Positions 16,499 through 24,295 of a DNA stretch of 64,000 nt are shown here, piece by piece. Under the pieces are notes generated by a model. That model searched no databases. It saw only the letters and a list, made by a program, of their open reading frames with translations, and was not told the DNA's origin. This stretch comes from JASLEW01 sp963732005 (lineage in GTDB: Bacteria > Acidobacteriota > Thermoanaerobaculia > Multivoradales > UBA5704). How positions within the stretch are numbered: the first letter of the stretch is position 1; every line of letters starts with the position of its first letter. The stretch is from NCBI GenBank assembly GCA_963732005.1, contig CAVSXT010000005.1, forward strand, positions 2,790,001-2,854,000. Direction: 5' to 3'. The position numbers and the translations under genes were made by a program.

Positions 16499-16765
16499 AT
16501 GAACGTACATCTCTCGGCGGAGGTCGAGCAGCTCTTGCAGGACAAGGTCGCGAGCGGCCGCTATCGCTCGGCGGATGATCTGATCAGCACGGCTCTGCAA
16601 GCGCTCGATGAGCAAGAGCTGGCTCTGGATGCGCGAGCGGACGCCTTCAAGACGGAGATCGAGCGGCGGCTGGCAGGCGGGCCGGCGACGCCGATGGACT
16701 TCGGCGAGGTCAAGCGGCGCATCCGCGCCGAGGTGGAAGCGAGGAAGGACCGGCCCCACCAGTAG
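16499..16765 (+). CDS. parD: ParD-type antitoxin
   Basis: 88 residues. NVHLSAEVEQLLQDKVASGR and SADDLISTALQALDEQE form a ribbon-helix-helix DNA-binding domain, followed by a charged tail that would wrap the toxin. It represses its own operon and neutralises ParE in this family. An AGGAG ribosome site lies 8 bases before the ATG. The toxin starts 7 bases downstream. Confidence 0.88.
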   Translation: MNVHLSAEVEQLLQDKVASGRYRSADDLISTALQALDEQELALDARADAFKTEIERRLAGGPATPMDFGEVKRRIRAEVEARKDRPHQ

Positions 16766-16772
16766 CAACGCC

Positions 16773-17105
16773 ATGCGAAGGGTGAGGACGTTCCCGGCGG
16801 CGGAGGAAGACCTCCTCGAGATTGGCCTCTACATCGCCCGCGACAGCCCTGGCAACGCCGAGCGCTTCGTCGATTCCCTGGAACGGGAGTGCCGCAAGCT
16901 GGCCGAGTTGCCTTTCGATCTCGGTCAACGCTGTGAGGGGTTGCACCCGGAGCTGCGCCGGCACAACTTCAAGTCCTACGCTCTGATCTATCGGCCGGTG
17001 GCGGACGGTATCGAGCTGGTCGGGGTGTTCCACGGCAGCCGCGAGCTCGAGGCTGTTTTCGCGCGGCTCAACCAGCGCATGGCGCGAGCGCGCCGGGCAG
17101 AGTGA
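16773..17105 (+). CDS. parE: ParE/RelE-type toxin
   Basis: 110 residues. FPAAEEDLLEIGLYIARDSP, CRKLAELPFDLGQRCEGL, HNFKSYALIYRPV and VGVFHGSREL are the expected strand/helix motifs of the RelE/ParE fold; the late HGSRE is conserved in ParE. ParE proteins poison DNA gyrase, and RelE members cleave mRNA; sequence alone does not separate the two firmly. It forms an operon with parD, the pair lying between a repeat and a dif-like site. Confidence 0.88.
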   Translation: MRRVRTFPAAEEDLLEIGLYIARDSPGNAERFVDSLERECRKLAELPFDLGQRCEGLHPELRRHNFKSYALIYRPVADGIELVGVFHGSRELEAVFARLNQRMARARRAE

Positions 17106-17161
17106 GCCGGAAGCCTGCGGCGGCAGGCCACGTGCCGATGCGCGCGAGCATCTCGCAGGCC

Positions 17162-17244
17162 CCCATGGGGTCGCCGTCTTCATGCGGCAGCGGTCGGAGC
17201 GCGGGCCGGGTCGCTCCTCGCTCTCCCGCGCCTGCCGCGCCTGA
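17162..17244 (+). pseudogene. Recombinase 3'-end fragment (copy 2 of the 44-bp repeat)
   Basis: Translated in the same frame as the recombinase tail this gives HGVAVFMRQRSERGPGRS, then a short divergent end and a TGA at 17242-17244. It duplicates the interrupted end of the recombinase on the far side of ParDE, six bases before the right dif-like site. It has no start and is a remnant. Confidence 0.6.
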
Positions 17245-17249
17245 GTTGC

Positions 17250-17268
17250 GATAAGGGCTTGTTATCGC
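17250..17268 (+). other. dif/core-like recombination site, right copy
   Basis: GATAAGGGCTTGTTATCGC, extended to a perfect 7-bp inverted repeat GCGATAA / TTATCGC with a 7-base spacer at 17248-17268. Partner of 14871-14889. Together they bracket the recombinase-ParDE segment. Confidence 0.55.
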
Positions 17269-17295
17269 GGCAGCCGCCGTTGGGTTGCGGCGGCG

Positions 17296-17973
17296 TCACC
17301 AGCCACCTCGCGCGAAGAGCGACACCCACTCGCCGGCCGCGCCGAGCACCAGGTGGTCGAGCAGGTTGACGCCGACAACTGCCGCGGCGTGCGCCATTTG
17401 GCGCGTGAACCGCAGGTCCTCCGCCCTGGTCGTCTGGTCGCCGCCGGGGCGGGTGTGGAAGAGCACGCAGGCGGCAGCCCCGCGAAGCAGACATTGTTTG
17501 AGGATCTCGCGCGGTTCGACCACGGCGCGGTGGAGGGTGCCGCGGAAGATCTCCTGCTCGCCGAGAAGGTGGTTGCGGACATCGAGGAACAGGACGCCCA
17601 TCACCTCCTGGTCGTGCTGCCAGTAGCGCAGTGCCAGGAAGCTGGCAACCTCGTCGGGCCGGCTGAGGGGTTGGCGGACCGGGATGCGCTGGCGGGCGAG
17701 ACGGCAGGCGAGCTCGAGGGCCGCGAGCAGCGCCGACGCCTGGGAGTCGCGAAGCCCCTGGTACCGCAGCATCGATCTCGTCGCTCCCGGAAGGGTGGCG
17801 AGCCCGCCCGCTGCGCTCAGCAGCTCGCGGGCGAGCCGGATGGATGCGCCGTGGACGCGACCGCCGGCGAGCAGCACGCCCAGCACCTCGTCATCGGCGA
17901 TCTCGTGCAGGTGGTTGTCGAAGCGGTCGTGCGCGTCGCTGCCGCCGGCGGCGGCGCCGGCGTCACACTTCAT
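17296..17973 (-). CDS. RadC-like JAB-fold protein with altered metal ligands
   Basis: 225 residues. The N terminus has a helix-hairpin-helix-like part (SAAGGLATLPGATRSMLRYQ). The JAB/MPN domain is seen in VMGVLFLDVRNHLLGEQEIF and LLRGAAACVLFHTRPGGDQT followed by DHLVLG. The usual zinc motif HxHPSGD reads HTRPGGD, so one ligand His is Arg; hydrolase activity may be lost. RadC-like genes are frequent in mobile elements, with uncertain function. Its start overlaps the upstream 110-residue gene by 11 bases. Confidence 0.8.
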   Translation of the reverse strand: MKCDAGAAAGGSDAHDRFDNHLHEIADDEVLGVLLAGGRVHGASIRLARELLSAAGGLATLPGATRSMLRYQGLRDSQASALLAALELACRLARQRIPVRQPLSRPDEVASFLALRYWQHDQEVMGVLFLDVRNHLLGEQEIFRGTLHRAVVEPREILKQCLLRGAAACVLFHTRPGGDQTTRAEDLRFTRQMAHAAAVVGVNLLDHLVLGAAGEWVSLFARGGW

Positions 17974-18295
17974 GGAACGTCACCCCGTGGGGTGCCTCCG
18001 GGGCGGCCTGGATGCGAACGATCGCCTCGCGGCGCGACGCGGGCAGGTCGGAGGTCAGCTCCTCGAGCCGGGTCCAGAGGGCCAGCCAGCGCCCACGGAC
18101 GAAAAGCACCACCAGGCCGGCCTCATCGGGCGAGTAGTCGGGATACCAGTCGCCGCGCTTGACCGCGGCCGGCGCGGTGAAGTGGACGGCGACCACCAGG
18201 TCGTAGAGGGCGCGGCGGGTGGCTTCGGTGTAGGCCTCGAGGTCGAGACCGGCGGGCAGGGACGAGGGATTGATACCATCCGGGCAGCTTCGCAT
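17963..18295 (-). CDS. Small protein of unknown function upstream of radC-like gene
   Basis: 110 residues, acidic and globular. The central LDLEAYTEATRRALYDLVVA and GLVVLFVRGRWLALWTRLEE suggest a small alpha/beta domain. No signal peptide or membrane segment. Overlaps the RadC-like gene by 11 bases, implying coupled translation. Family not recognised. Confidence 0.6.
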   Translation of the reverse strand: MRSCPDGINPSSLPAGLDLEAYTEATRRALYDLVVAVHFTAPAAVKRGDWYPDYSPDEAGLVVLFVRGRWLALWTRLEELTSDLPASRREAIVRIQAAPEAPHGVTFHEV

Positions 18296-18418
18296 TGGGT
18301 AGTGTCCTTTGCGGAGTCAGGCCTCGGCGTGAGTTCGCGCTCTCGTCGGGGCCGTTTTGTCGGAAGGAGGGGGGGCCCCTCCGGCGGCGGCAGGAGTCGA
18401 TGTCGTCGTCTTGGCGGT

Positions 18419-19624
18419 TCACCTCCCTTGCGGGTCCGCGGCGAGCCTGAGCGGCACCACCTCGGCCAGGGGGCCGCCGTCGAGGGCGGCGGCGATCTCG
18501 CCAGCGATCCGGTCGGCGGCGGCGCGCAGCGGGTCGTTCGCCAGGTGCGCGTAGCGCGCGGTCGTTACCGGCTGCTTGTGGCCGAGCAGCGCGCCCAGGA
18601 CCGGCAGGCCCATGCCGGCGGCGGCGCCGAAACTCGCAAAGGTGTGACGCGCATCGTGGAGTCTCACCTCGGGCAGCTGCGCGCGGCGCCGGATGCGCTG
18701 CCAGACGTGCTGCAGGTCGACGAAGTGGCCGCCGGAGCTGTTGCCCCAGCAGACGTAGGGATTGCCGTCCTGGCGGTCGAGCCTGCCGAGGAGCGCCGCG
18801 GCGGCGCCGCCGAGGGCGATGATCTTGGCGCCGGTCTTCGAATCGGGGAGGCGGAGGGCGTAGCGCTCGAGGTCCACGTGCTCCCATTTGAGGGTCAGGA
18901 TCTCGGACTTGCGCGCGCCGGTCAGCAGCAGCAGGCGGATGGCGGCCAGGGCGCTCGGGTGCTCGACGCCCTCGACCGCGGCCAGGGCGGCGCCGAGGCG
19001 CTGGATCTCCTCGGCGGCGAGGTATCGCTCGCGCTTGCGCTCGGGGTAGCGCTTGAGGTGGCGGCAAGGGTTCGAGGCCGCCGCCCGCAGGCCCCAGCTC
19101 TCGGCGAGGTTGAACATGACGCTGAGCAGAGCCAGCACGCGGTTGGCCGCCAGCGGCTTGTCGCCGAGGGCATGATGGAGCCGGGCGACGTCGGCGGCGG
19201 TGATCGCGTCCACCTTCTTGGTGCCGAAGGCCGGCAGGATGTAGCGCCGCAACATCGACTCGTCGGCGACGGCGGTCTTCTTCCTGGGCCGAGCGTGGCG
19301 CTCGACGTAGAGGGCGGCGAGCTGGGCGACGGTGGGAGCGCGGAGCGCGCGGTGCCGCTCCTCGGCCGGGTCCTGGCCGCGGGCGGCCGCGGCGAGCAGC
19401 TGCTTGGCCTGGTCCCTGGCCTGCTCGGCGGTCAGGCGGCCGTGGCCGGAGATGGTCAGCCGCCGGCTGCGCCCGCCGGCGTTACGGTACTGGATCAGAT
19501 AGGACTTGCGGCCGCTCGGCTTGACGCGGATGCCGAAGCCGCTAAGCTCGGAGTCGAAGACCACGAGGTCCCGGCCCGGGCGGGGCTTGAGGGCGTCGAC
19601 GGTGCGTTTGGTGAGCTTGGGCAT
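18419..19624 (-). CDS. int: Tyrosine integrase (phage/IME type)
   Basis: 401 residues from the ATG at 19624; an ATG at 19678 would add 18 unconserved residues. The N terminus (PKLTKRTVDALKPRPGRDLV) is the arm-binding DUF4102-like domain of P4-type integrases. A SAM-like core-binding domain follows (LHHALGDKPLAANRVLALLS). The catalytic set is complete: Arg in TGARKSEI, HDARHTF, GHKQ and the nucleophile Tyr in TARYAHL. It lies 149 bases from the right attachment repeat and should catalyse integration and excision between the 46-bp repeats. Confidence 0.92.
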   Translation of the reverse strand: MPKLTKRTVDALKPRPGRDLVVFDSELSGFGIRVKPSGRKSYLIQYRNAGGRSRRLTISGHGRLTAEQARDQAKQLLAAAARGQDPAEERHRALRAPTVAQLAALYVERHARPRKKTAVADESMLRRYILPAFGTKKVDAITAADVARLHHALGDKPLAANRVLALLSVMFNLAESWGLRAAASNPCRHLKRYPERKRERYLAAEEIQRLGAALAAVEGVEHPSALAAIRLLLLTGARKSEILTLKWEHVDLERYALRLPDSKTGAKIIALGGAAAALLGRLDRQDGNPYVCWGNSSGGHFVDLQHVWQRIRRRAQLPEVRLHDARHTFASFGAAAGMGLPVLGALLGHKQPVTTARYAHLANDPLRAAADRIAGEIAAALDGGPLAEVVPLRLAADPQGR

Positions 19625-19772
19625 GGCGTGTCCGGTAAGCCCGGGGTAAGCCCTGGTAAGCAAATCGGAGGGTATCATGGGGAAGCTGAGAGGGCAAGGT
19701 GGATGGCATAACTAGCTGTAGCATCATACATTAGAGGAGATTGGCGCAAATGGGGCGGTGCTATGATACGTC

Positions 19773-19818
19773 ACTGAAAATCACGGGGTCGACGGTTCAA
19801 TTCCGCCCCTGGGCACCA
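19773..19818 (+). repeat. attR: right 46-bp direct repeat
   Basis: Identical to 3528-3573. The bases before it do not form a tRNA 5' half, so no functional tRNA-Phe is restored here either. Confidence 0.85.
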
Positions 19819-19976
19819 GTTAAACATCATTATAACCGATAGTTACGACTGCTCACAGACCGACGCTTCCGGGCACCACTTAGACCTGGGCTGTCGCTGG
19901 GCTGTCCGAAAAACCTCGCCTCTCTGCTGCCGGTTACCACGGCCCATGGGGAGGCTGGCCCCCGTTACGGTTTGGG

Positions 19977-20144
19977 GTGAGGTCGACTGCGATAGTCGGC
20001 CTGCCCGCGGCGCGGCTCATCCGGCGCCATCAGGTGCAGTGGTTCATGAAGCGGCAGGGAGCGACCGACCTGGTGCGCGGCGCGGTCAGCCGGCAGCGCC
20101 AGGCGCAGACGGCGGAGCAGGCCCAGGCCGAACTTGGGCTATAA
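19977..20144 (+). pseudogene. Possible gene fragment, 55 codons
   Basis: A GTG-start frame gives a basic, Gln/Arg-rich peptide (LIRRHQVQWFMKRQGATDLV and then RQRQAQTAEQAQAELGL) ending at TAA 20142-20144. It looks like the C-terminal end of a larger protein. Host-like GC content contrasts with the next genes. Bases 19819-19976 hold nothing else convincing. Confidence 0.3.
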
Positions 20145-20234
20145 TGAACCAATAATTCGCTTTTTCTGTGTGGGCTGGAGTCGTCGCAAGTCACAAGCGA
20201 ACCGGGTGACGTTGCTTGAGTTGGAGGTGGATGC

Positions 20235-20990
20235 GTGCATCCCAACGCAGGAGATGCTGCGGCGAGCGACCTTGGGCGCCAGCGTCGCCGTGAGCCGGCA
20301 GTGCTCCTAGGCTTCGACCCGGGAGGTGCGAAAGGGGACCATTTTGGTTGGGCAGTTCTCCGAAGCGCACTCTTGCCGCCTCTTGAAGTTCTTGCTTCCG
20401 GAAACTGTAGCAATGCGCGGGATGCAGTCCATGCGGCATTAGCCTTCGATCGCGCAACTTCACCAATCGCTGCAGCAGCAATCGATGCCCCCCTGTCTTG
20501 GGTAGGTCATGGAGGGCGCCAGGCAGACGAAACAGTGCGACGCGCGGTGGCCGCGGCCGGCTGCCCCTCGGCAGCTGGGACTGTGCAGCACCTCAACTCG
20601 CTGCGAGGTGCCTGCCTTGTCGGTGGCATGATGGCCGCGCTCGAACTGCGTCATCAAATGCCAAGGCTCTTGCTCTCTGAGTCTCATCCGAAGGCATTGC
20701 TCTGGCTGCTACTGCCCACTAGAGGCACACAGCCGCCAGGACAGGGCCTGCTCGGCGCCATGCGCAATTGGCTAACCCCTTTCCCACCTGCGGCCGTTTC
20801 CGAGCACAAGAGGGATGCGGCGATCGCAGGACTTTCGGCTTGGGCGATGGTGAATCACCCGCCGGGCTGGGTGGATCTGTACAGCAACGAAGAGGGCCTT
20901 TACTCGCCTGTGGCGTCGAATCTTGGCTACTGGATGCCGAAATATGACACCGGCCTTCAGCAGACACTGACGCCGCGGCGGAGGCGCTAA
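20235..20990 (+). CDS. DUF429-like predicted nuclease (RNase H fold)
   Basis: 251 residues, GTG start. LLGFDPGGAKGDHFGWAVL is the first acidic strand of DUF429 proteins, AAIDAPLSWV the next motif, SESHPKALLWLL a Glu-containing strand, and SEHKRDAAIAGLSAWAM the last Asp helix. This set resembles a RuvC/RNase H-like metal site, so a nuclease role is inferred. Its base composition is less GC-rich than the backbone. It is followed after 32 bases by a GIY-YIG-like gene, probably co-transcribed. A TATAAT box lies at 20140-20145. Confidence 0.65.
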   Translation: MHPNAGDAAASDLGRQRRREPAVLLGFDPGGAKGDHFGWAVLRSALLPPLEVLASGNCSNARDAVHAALAFDRATSPIAAAAIDAPLSWVGHGGRQADETVRRAVAAAGCPSAAGTVQHLNSLRGACLVGGMMAALELRHQMPRLLLSESHPKALLWLLLPTRGTQPPGQGLLGAMRNWLTPFPPAAVSEHKRDAAIAGLSAWAMVNHPPGWVDLYSNEEGLYSPVASNLGYWMPKYDTGLQQTLTPRRRR

Positions 20991-21022
20991 ACTCGTCAAG
21001 GCCCCCCAAAGGAGAGATCGAG

Positions 21023-21550
21023 ATGCGCTTCACTGTCCACGGGCCTTACCGAATACCACGAGAGCGCAATAGTCTCGTAACACGCAGTGCTCCGGCGAAG
21101 CGCGAGTTCTGGAAGTGTATCGACCAGGAAGAGCACGGATTAGCCCGCTCATGTGGCTGCTACGTTCTCGTGATTCGTAACGTCGCTCGCTACATTGGGT
21201 TGGCGGCAAGGCAGGGCTTTAAGGCAGAATGCTTTGCGCCTCATAAGATCACGTTGTACGATCATGCTTTGGCAAGCGGCCGAGGTGAACTGTCGCTTTT
21301 TCTCATTGTAAAGCGTACGCCGGGTGGCCGTCTTGCGAAACCTAGCCCGCGAGGCCATCGCGACATTGAGCTGCTGGAGACCCTTCTGATTGGCCGGGCT
21401 CTAATTCGAAACCCCAAACTCGAAAATATTAGAGGAACCAAGCTACTCCGCGAGATGACCGTGCCGGGGTTGCTAAACAGCAGACGTGGCGAAGCGCGGG
21501 CGCATGCGGCCAGAGCGCTTAAGAGGGCGGTTGAAGGTGGGGCTGCCTAA
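21023..21550 (+). CDS. GIY-YIG-like domain protein
   Basis: 175 residues. SCGCYVLVIRN and RYIGLAARQGF (about residues 43-66) match the GCY...YIG signature of GIY-YIG folds, with a KITLYDHAL helix after it and HRDIELLETLLIG carrying a possible catalytic Glu. No DNA-binding finger is evident, as in a family of solitary GIY-YIG-like proteins. Paired with the DUF429 gene. The function is unknown; nuclease activity is inferred from the fold. Confidence 0.6.
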   Translation: MRFTVHGPYRIPRERNSLVTRSAPAKREFWKCIDQEEHGLARSCGCYVLVIRNVARYIGLAARQGFKAECFAPHKITLYDHALASGRGELSLFLIVKRTPGGRLAKPSPRGHRDIELLETLLIGRALIRNPKLENIRGTKLLREMTVPGLLNSRRGEARAHAARALKRAVEGGAA

Positions 21551-21565
21551 GCCAGGTCACGGAGT

Positions 21566-22485
21566 TCAAGGCGGAAGGAGCAGCTCAGGCTGCTGCTGGA
21601 GTTGGTCGGCGGACGCGGGGAAGACGTCCGATACAATGCTCGCCAAGCGCCACGGCACAAACGTGTCATGCAAATACTCGAACTCGTCGTAATACGGGTT
21701 GCCCATCCGCGCAAGGCGAGCAAGGTGGGTCTGCACCGGCCGCCGCAGGCTCGACCACCAAGCAGGCGCAAAGAAAGTGTTTTCAATGTAGGCAAAGATC
21801 ATCTGAACCAGCAAGCTGGCAAGTAGTTCTCTCGGTGCGTCGAGGAAATCCTGCAAGAACGTGGAAGGCGCGGGGTCCTCTGAACGCCACATGAAGACCC
21901 ATACTCCTCCGTTCTCCGTCCTGGCTGGCCCGAAGAAAAGCGGCTGAATCCTGGCGCTCGGAATATGCAGGCATTGCAGCTCACGGTTTGCAAAGTCTCG
22001 GTTTGGCGTCGGCACGCCCGTACTCACTACGCAAAGCGGTCCGTCAAATACGACAAACAAGCGCCTCCACCCGTCAAAGTGCCTTTCTAGGAACTCGCGA
22101 TCCATTCGCAGCTTTTGCAGGCGAACATCCTTTAGGCCCCTGGCAACTCCTAAGGCATAGACGCTGAGTAAGTGTTGAATTCTACCCTGGACCTCCGGCG
22201 GCTCGCCGCGATCAATAAGCTGGCGTCTTAGGCCGTGTGATCTGTCGGCCGCCTTGTTTCTGATAAAGCTCGTGACACAGGGCTCGGTAGGCAAGCAAGA
22301 AGCACTGCTCGTCGCTTCCAAGTAAAGACCACTTGCTCCAGAGGCCTAAATGCTTGGCTATCGTGGCGGTCACAAAACCCCGCGAACGTTGATGCCTCAC
22401 TCCAGCCAACCCGTCTCGGGCTTTCATCCTTACTAAGGCCCGGTGGATAGAAGGACAGTACGTGCCCACTGTCATCGACAATGTC
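21566..22485 (-). pseudogene. SEC-C-motif protein, C-terminal part (broken gene)
   Basis: Downstream half of a gene cut by the IS3-family element at 22486-24057. Just after the IS the frame reads IVDDSGHVLSFYPPGLSK and EASTFAGFCDRHDSQAF. A frame change leads to GSDEQCFLLAYRALCHELYQ (about 22230-22300), and another to a long open stretch (21566 to about 22250) with GRIQHLLSVYALGVARGLKD and WVFMWRSEDPAPSTFL, ending FVPWRLASIVSDVFPAS. Together these read as one protein of a SEC-C family with a conserved HTIQR...GHV...CxxHD core. At least two frameshifts plus the IS make it non-functional. Confidence 0.7.
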
Positions 22486-22843
22486 TGGACCTGCCCCGGT
22501 TCGGTGGACAGTAAATGGCTTGGGTTTGACGTAGCCTGGGGTGGGTTCGTCTTTCCTTCCAGACCAAAGAGTATATGGAACCTAGCCGCCGGGGCTGTGT
22601 GGAGGTGTGGAAAGCGGCGAGGGTGGGCGGTGGAGGGCGGGCGCGTGGGGGGCCGGGAGCCGGTTTCCAAGGGGCAGCGGGAACGGCGGACCGGGGGCCG
22701 CGGCGGGCGGGGGCAGTGGAGCGAAGCGACACGGGCGGCCCCTGTTTGGTCCGCGGTTTCCGCTGGCTCGGCACCTTCCATAGCCCATGCTTGCGTTGGG
22801 TGGAAGGGCCAGGCGCGTAGCGCGCGCACGCCACCGCGGAAAC

Positions 22844-23689
22844 TCATGCGGCGGCTCGCTTCTTCTCGAAATTCACAGGGCTCAGGTAGCCCAGGGCCGA
22901 GTGCCGACGGTGAAGGTTGTACCAGCCTTCGAGGAAGTCGAACACCGCCATCCGGGCCTCGCTCTGCGTGTGCAACGGCCGACGGTCCAGCAACTCGCAC
23001 TCGAGCGTGGCGAAGAAGCTCTCGCACAGGGCGTTGTCGAAACAATCGCCCACCGAACCCATCGACGGCCGCACCCCGGCCTGCCGGCAGCGCAGGCCGA
23101 AGGCGATCGACGTGTACTGCGTGCCTTGATCCGAGTGATGGATCACCTCTGACGGCTGCCGCTGGTACAGCGCCATATCCAAGGCTTCCAGGACGAGCTC
23201 GGTGCGCAGGTGGGTCGCCATCGCCCAGCCCACCACGCGGCGGCTCCAGGCGTCCACGACGACGGCGAGATACAGAAATCCTGCCCAGGTCGGTATGTAG
23301 GTGATGTCGGCCACCCAAAGCTGATCGCGCCCGCTCACGGCAAAGTTGCGGTCGACCAGGTCGGGAGCCGGCCGCGCCTGGCGATCCCGCGTGGTCGTCG
23401 CGAACCGGCGCCGCCGGCTGACTCCTGCGAGCCCGGCGGCCTGCATCAGGCGGGCCACTCGCTTGCGGCTTGCTGGCTGGCCCTCGGCAGCCAGCTCGGC
23501 TCGCACACGAGGTGCCCCGTAGGTCCCCCGCGAGTGCTCATGGATGGACTGGATGCGGGCACCAAGCGCTGCATCCGACAGTGCCCGAGTCGATGGCGAC
23601 CGCCGATGCCAGGCGTAGTAGCCGCTCGAGGATACGCCCAGCAGCCGGCACATCGTCCGTACTGCGTGCATGGCCTGGTTCGCCCTCAC
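22844..23689 (-). CDS. IS3-family transposase OrfB (DDE integrase domain)
   Basis: 281 residues from a GTG overlapping the orfA stop (GTGA). An HTH_21-like part (GTYGAPRVRAELAAEGQPAS) precedes the rve integrase core: WVADITYIPTWAGFLYLAVV and HHSDQGTQYTS supply two catalytic Asp, and ESFFATLECELL the Glu, with the ending YNLHRRHSALGYLSP typical of IS3. It is normally made as a fusion with OrfA by -1 frameshifting. Confidence 0.93.
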   Translation of the reverse strand: MRANQAMHAVRTMCRLLGVSSSGYYAWHRRSPSTRALSDAALGARIQSIHEHSRGTYGAPRVRAELAAEGQPASRKRVARLMQAAGLAGVSRRRRFATTTRDRQARPAPDLVDRNFAVSGRDQLWVADITYIPTWAGFLYLAVVVDAWSRRVVGWAMATHLRTELVLEALDMALYQRQPSEVIHHSDQGTQYTSIAFGLRCRQAGVRPSMGSVGDCFDNALCESFFATLECELLDRRPLHTQSEARMAVFDFLEGWYNLHRRHSALGYLSPVNFEKKRAAA

Positions 23690-24003
23690 GAATCCGAAGG
23701 CTTGCGCGGGATCGACTCGCTCTCCCGAGCGAACCAGGCCGCCGCTTTTTTTAAGATTTCACGCTCTTCACGAAGCTGGCGGTTCTCCCGCCGCAGCCGG
23801 CGCAGCTCATCACGCTCGACCGTGCTCAGACCGTCTTCGCGGCGACCCTCGTCCCGATCGGCCTGCGCGACCCAGTTGCGGATCGCCTGCGCCGACGGCT
23901 CGAACTCGCGGGCCAGCTGCTCGGGATCCCGTCCCGACCGGACCAGCTCGATCATCTGCCGGCGAAACTCAGGGGCATACGGCGCTCGGTGTCTCTGCGG
24001 CAT
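23686..24003 (-). CDS. IS3-family transposase OrfA (HTH, leucine zipper)
   Basis: 105 residues from the ATG at 24003. RHRAPYAPEFRRQMIELVRS is the HTH_Tnp_1 start, and RDELRRLRRENRQLREEREI the leucine zipper, leading to ILKKAAAWF. The AAAAAAA run at 23746-23752 (minus strand) over Lys-Lys is the likely slippage site producing OrfAB. Confidence 0.9.
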   Translation of the reverse strand: MPQRHRAPYAPEFRRQMIELVRSGRDPEQLAREFEPSAQAIRNWVAQADRDEGRREDGLSTVERDELRRLRRENRQLREEREILKKAAAWFARESESIPRKPSDS

Positions 24004-24057
24004 CGTGGACTCCTCTCCCCCCAATGATGGGGTGTCCACGGAACCGGGGCAACTTCA

Positions 24058-24295
24058 GTCCGCCAACGGCCCCTTCCTCTGAATTGTGTGTGCGCTCACG
24101 ACCTTTCCGCACGCTCCACCTGAGGCCAGAGGATGAAGACATTCCTTGACTCGGAAGAACTGGCGGAGATGCGCGCGGATTGCCTCTGGTGGCAAGGGCT
24201 CCTCCTGCTGTCGCGAGAGGTGACACTTCTTGTACTTCTTTCCTGAGCCGCACCAAGCAAGGATCGTTTCGGCCAGGCATCTTCGCAGTTGTCAT
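24058..24295 (-). pseudogene. SEC-C-motif protein, N-terminal part (broken gene)
   Basis: From the ATG at 24295 the frame reads MTTAKMPGRNDPC, then needs a one-base shift to continue WCGSGKKYKKCHLSRQQ, KECLHPLASGGACGKVVSAH and TIQRKGPLAD up to the IS border. An extra T in the codons after NDPC explains the break. The zinc-binding SEC-C motif (CxC...CH) followed by CLHP...C...AHTIQR identifies a SEC-C domain protein. The continuation lies at 21566-22485 beyond the IS. Bases 24296-24469 hold no gene. Confidence 0.7.

Larger units (their letters stand above)
3528..19818. mobile_element. Integrative mobilizable element with tRNA-like attachment repeats
   Basis: Bounded by perfect 46-bp direct repeats (3528-3573 and 19773-19818), with a tyrosine integrase reading away from the right repeat. 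Contents are typical of an IME: relaxase, MobC, an excisionase-like HTH gene, a primase/RepA-type ATPase, toxin-antitoxin genes, a RadC-like gene, and AT-richer cargo at the left end. No type IV secretion genes are present, so transfer would need a helper. No complete tRNA-Phe is restored at either end, which is unusual and suggests integration into an older attachment remnant or a tandem arrangement. Confidence 0.85.
22486..24057 (-). mobile_element. IS3-family insertion sequence
   Basis: Imperfect terminal inverted repeats: left 22486-22510 (TGGACCTGCCCCGGTTCGGT, then GGACA) and right 24033-24057, about 21 of 25 bases matching. It is flanked by the 3-bp direct repeat GTC at 22483-22485 and 24058-24060, interrupting a SEC-C gene. 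Two overlapping transposase frames are present. About 330 bases between the orfB stop and the left end are extra, which is unusual. Confidence 0.85.
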
